A program made the position numbers and the translations under genes. From Pelotomaculum sp. UBA5255 (GTDB lineage: Bacteria > Bacillota > Desulfotomaculia > Desulfotomaculales > Pelotomaculaceae), in assembly GCA_002408725.1 (NCBI GenBank), contig DHTR01000101.1, positions 1-32,176 of the forward strand: a stretch of 32,176 nucleotides of DNA, in the 5' to 3' direction. The notes beneath the pieces were generated by a model that searched no databases, had not been told where the DNA came from, and saw only the letters and a list, made by a program, of their open reading frames with translations. This document shows positions 30,668 through 32,176 of the stretch, one piece after another (positions within the stretch are counted from its first letter, which is position 1; the number at the start of each line of letters is the position of its first letter).

Positions 30668-32176
30668 TTGGCGCAAAAACATCCGGATATCCTTGAAATA
30701 GTAGCCCGGGAAACCGGCATTTCCCGCCACAAGGTTGAGAGCACCATCAAACTTCTGGCAGAAAATACCGTGCCCTTTATTGCCCGCTACAGGAAGGAGG
30801 CCACGGGGGAGCTGGACGAGGTCCAGATCCGGCAGGTCGAGGAGCTTTATAGTTTTTACCGGAACCTTGAGCAGCGCAAGGCGGAAGTGATCCGCCTGAT
30901 TGATGAGCAGGGAAAAATGACGCCTGAGCTCCAGGACAAGATTATGTGCGCCACAAAGCCTTCCGAGGTGGAAGACCTCTATCTGCCCTTTCGACCGAAG
31001 CGCAGAACTCGGGCCGGCATGGCTCGCGAAAAGGGACTGGAGCCCCTGGCGGGTTACCTGCTGACGTTTCCGGGAGCTGGTTCGCCGGAGGAAGAGGCTT
31101 ATGTCTACCTGTCGGATGCGGTTCCCACGGTGGAGGAGGCCCTACAGGGGGCCATGGACATCGTGGCCGAAAGGGTTGCGGAGGATGCCGAGGCGCGCGG
31201 CTGGGTGCGGGAGCACACCCGGTCCAAAGGGTGGTTGGTTGCCAAGGCGCGGAAACCGGAGGAGGAGTCGGTTTACAGGGATTACTACGACTACAGGGAG
31301 CCCCTCGGCAGGGTCGTTCCGCACCGGATCCTGGCCATCAACCGGGGTGAGCGGGAAGAGTTTCTCGGAGTACGGGTCGAGGTGGAGCAGGACCCTGTCC
31401 TGTCCCGGCTCAACCGGCGCTTTGTAAAAGAGGGCGCCGCCACATCGGACCTGGTCAAAAAGGCGGTGGCGGACGCCTACAAGCGCCTGATCGCCCCGGC
31501 CGTGGAGCGCGACATCAGGGGTGAATTGACCGAAAAGGCGGAGACCCGGGCCATGCAGGTGTTTTCAAAAAATCTGCGCAGCCTCCTTCTTCAGCCGCCG
31601 GTGCGCGGCGGGGCGGTGCTGGGGGTCGACCCGGCCTACCGGACCGGCTGCAAGTGGGCGGTGGTGTCCGCTACGGGGAAACTGCTGGAGGTGGGTGTCG
31701 TCTACCCGACACCGCCGCATAAAAAGGTTGAGGAGGCCAGGGCCGTTCTTGAAAGGCTCGCAGGGCAATATCAGGTGCAGTCTATTGTCATTGGCAACGG
31801 CACGGCCTCCCGGGAGACTGAGCAGTTTGTCGCCGAATTTATCCGTACCTCAAACAGGACCGGGCTCTCCTACACCATTGTCAGCGAAGCCGGCGCCAGC
31901 GTTTACTCTGCTTCCAAGGTGGCGGCCAGGGAGTTCCCGGACCTGGAGGCATCAGAGCGGGGGGCGGTGTCAATTGCCCGGCGGGTTCAGGACCCCCTAG
32001 CGGAACTGGTCAAAATTGAGCCGCGGGCGGTGGGCATTGGCCAGTATCAGCACGATCTTCCCCCCAAGCGTCTGGACGAGAAACTAACAGAAGTTGTGGA
32101 GTCGGTGGTGAACTATGTCGGGGTGGATCTAAACACCGCTTCCGCCCCTCTGCTCAGTTATGTAGCCGGAATCAAT
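30668..32176 (+). CDS. tex: Tex family transcription accessory protein, 3' partial
   Basis: A TTG-started frame with 503 codons runs off the window end. The N-terminus (KHPDILEIVARETGISRHKVESTIKLL, then NTVPFIARYRKEATGELDEVQIRQVEELY) is diagnostic for Tex/YhgF. The SEVEDLYLPFRPKRRTRAGMAREKGLEPLA block follows near residue 97, then the YqgF-like nuclease fold (GAVLGVDPAYRTGCKWAVV near 315, IVIGNGTASRETE, YTIVSEAGASVYSAS). The HhH and C-terminal S1 domains expected in a ~720-aa Tex lie beyond the window. Tex binds RNA and nucleic acids in transcription. GAGAGGAAG upstream supports TTG 30668. Confidence 0.93.
   Translation, partial: MAQKHPDILEIVARETGISRHKVESTIKLLAENTVPFIARYRKEATGELDEVQIRQVEELYSFYRNLEQRKAEVIRLIDEQGKMTPELQDKIMCATKPSEVEDLYLPFRPKRRTRAGMAREKGLEPLAGYLLTFPGAGSPEEEAYVYLSDAVPTVEEALQGAMDIVAERVAEDAEARGWVREHTRSKGWLVAKARKPEEESVYRDYYDYREPLGRVVPHRILAINRGEREEFLGVRVEVEQDPVLSRLNRRFVKEGAATSDLVKKAVADAYKRLIAPAVERDIRGELTEKAETRAMQVFSKNLRSLLLQPPVRGGAVLGVDPAYRTGCKWAVVSATGKLLEVGVVYPTPPHKKVEEARAVLERLAGQYQVQSIVIGNGTASRETEQFVAEFIRTSNRTGLSYTIVSEAGASVYSASKVAAREFPDLEASERGAVSIARRVQDPLAELVKIEPRAVGIGQYQHDLPPKRLDEKLTEVVESVVNYVGVDLNTASAPLLSYVAGIN

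Overview
The window looks like chromosome of a motile, anaerobic, Gram-positive Clostridia-type bacterium, probably from the Peptococcaceae (Desulfotomaculum/Pelotomaculum-like). This is inference from several signs: the Firmicutes flagellar order ending flhF-flhG-PilZ-sigD-swrB-like, a CheC-type FliY, frequent TTG/GTG starts behind strong GGAGG-type ribosome binding sites, indolepyruvate:ferredoxin oxidoreductase, a BcrA/BadF-type activase and a tRNA-Sec gene. No close relative can be named from sequence alone.

Region 1 (1-12682, all +) is one dense flagellar operon segment: fliN (5'-truncated by the window), fliO, fliP, fliQ, fliR, flhB, flhA, flhF, flhG, a PilZ/YcgR-like c-di-GMP effector, the flagellar sigma factor, an SwrB-like membrane protein, a FlgF/FlgG rod protein, fliM and fliY. 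Together they encode the export gate, the assembly-site GTPase/ATPase pair, the late-gene sigma factor, a rod component and the C-ring switch. Overlapping stops and starts imply coupled translation. FliN-type SpoA domains occur at both ends of the segment.

Region 2 (12683-18466) is mixed housekeeping: a DUF2269-like membrane protein (+), a nitroreductase (-), tRNA-Sec/selC (-) with a good promoter and a terminator, a lysA-type decarboxylase (+), a cysteine synthase (+) with a clear terminator, and an EamA exporter (+), followed by two palindromic repeat elements.

Region 3 (about 18290-21570) looks like a decaying accessory patch. It holds an Rpn-family nuclease/transposase-like protein (-), a frameshifted remnant of a QueG-like Fe-S protein (-), an FRG-domain protein (-), a helicase/nuclease-type C-terminal remnant (+) and the first ~39 residues of what looks like a tyrosine recombinase (+).

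Region 4 (21544-25184, -) is an operon of an FrhB/FdhB-like iron-sulfur protein, iorA and iorB. iorA is cut into two halves by one in-frame TAA, with the reading frame otherwise intact across the break.

Region 5 (25531-32176, +) holds a 1445-residue fused 2-hydroxyacyl-CoA dehydratase activase-type protein, a small unrecognised protein, a strong terminator, and the 5' part of tex, which runs off the window end.

I found no CRISPR array, rRNA, intact insertion sequence or clearly new system. The items most worth a second look are the ochre-split iorA with its FrhB-like partner, the accessory patch of gene remnants, the selC T-arm, and the FlhB NPVH motif.
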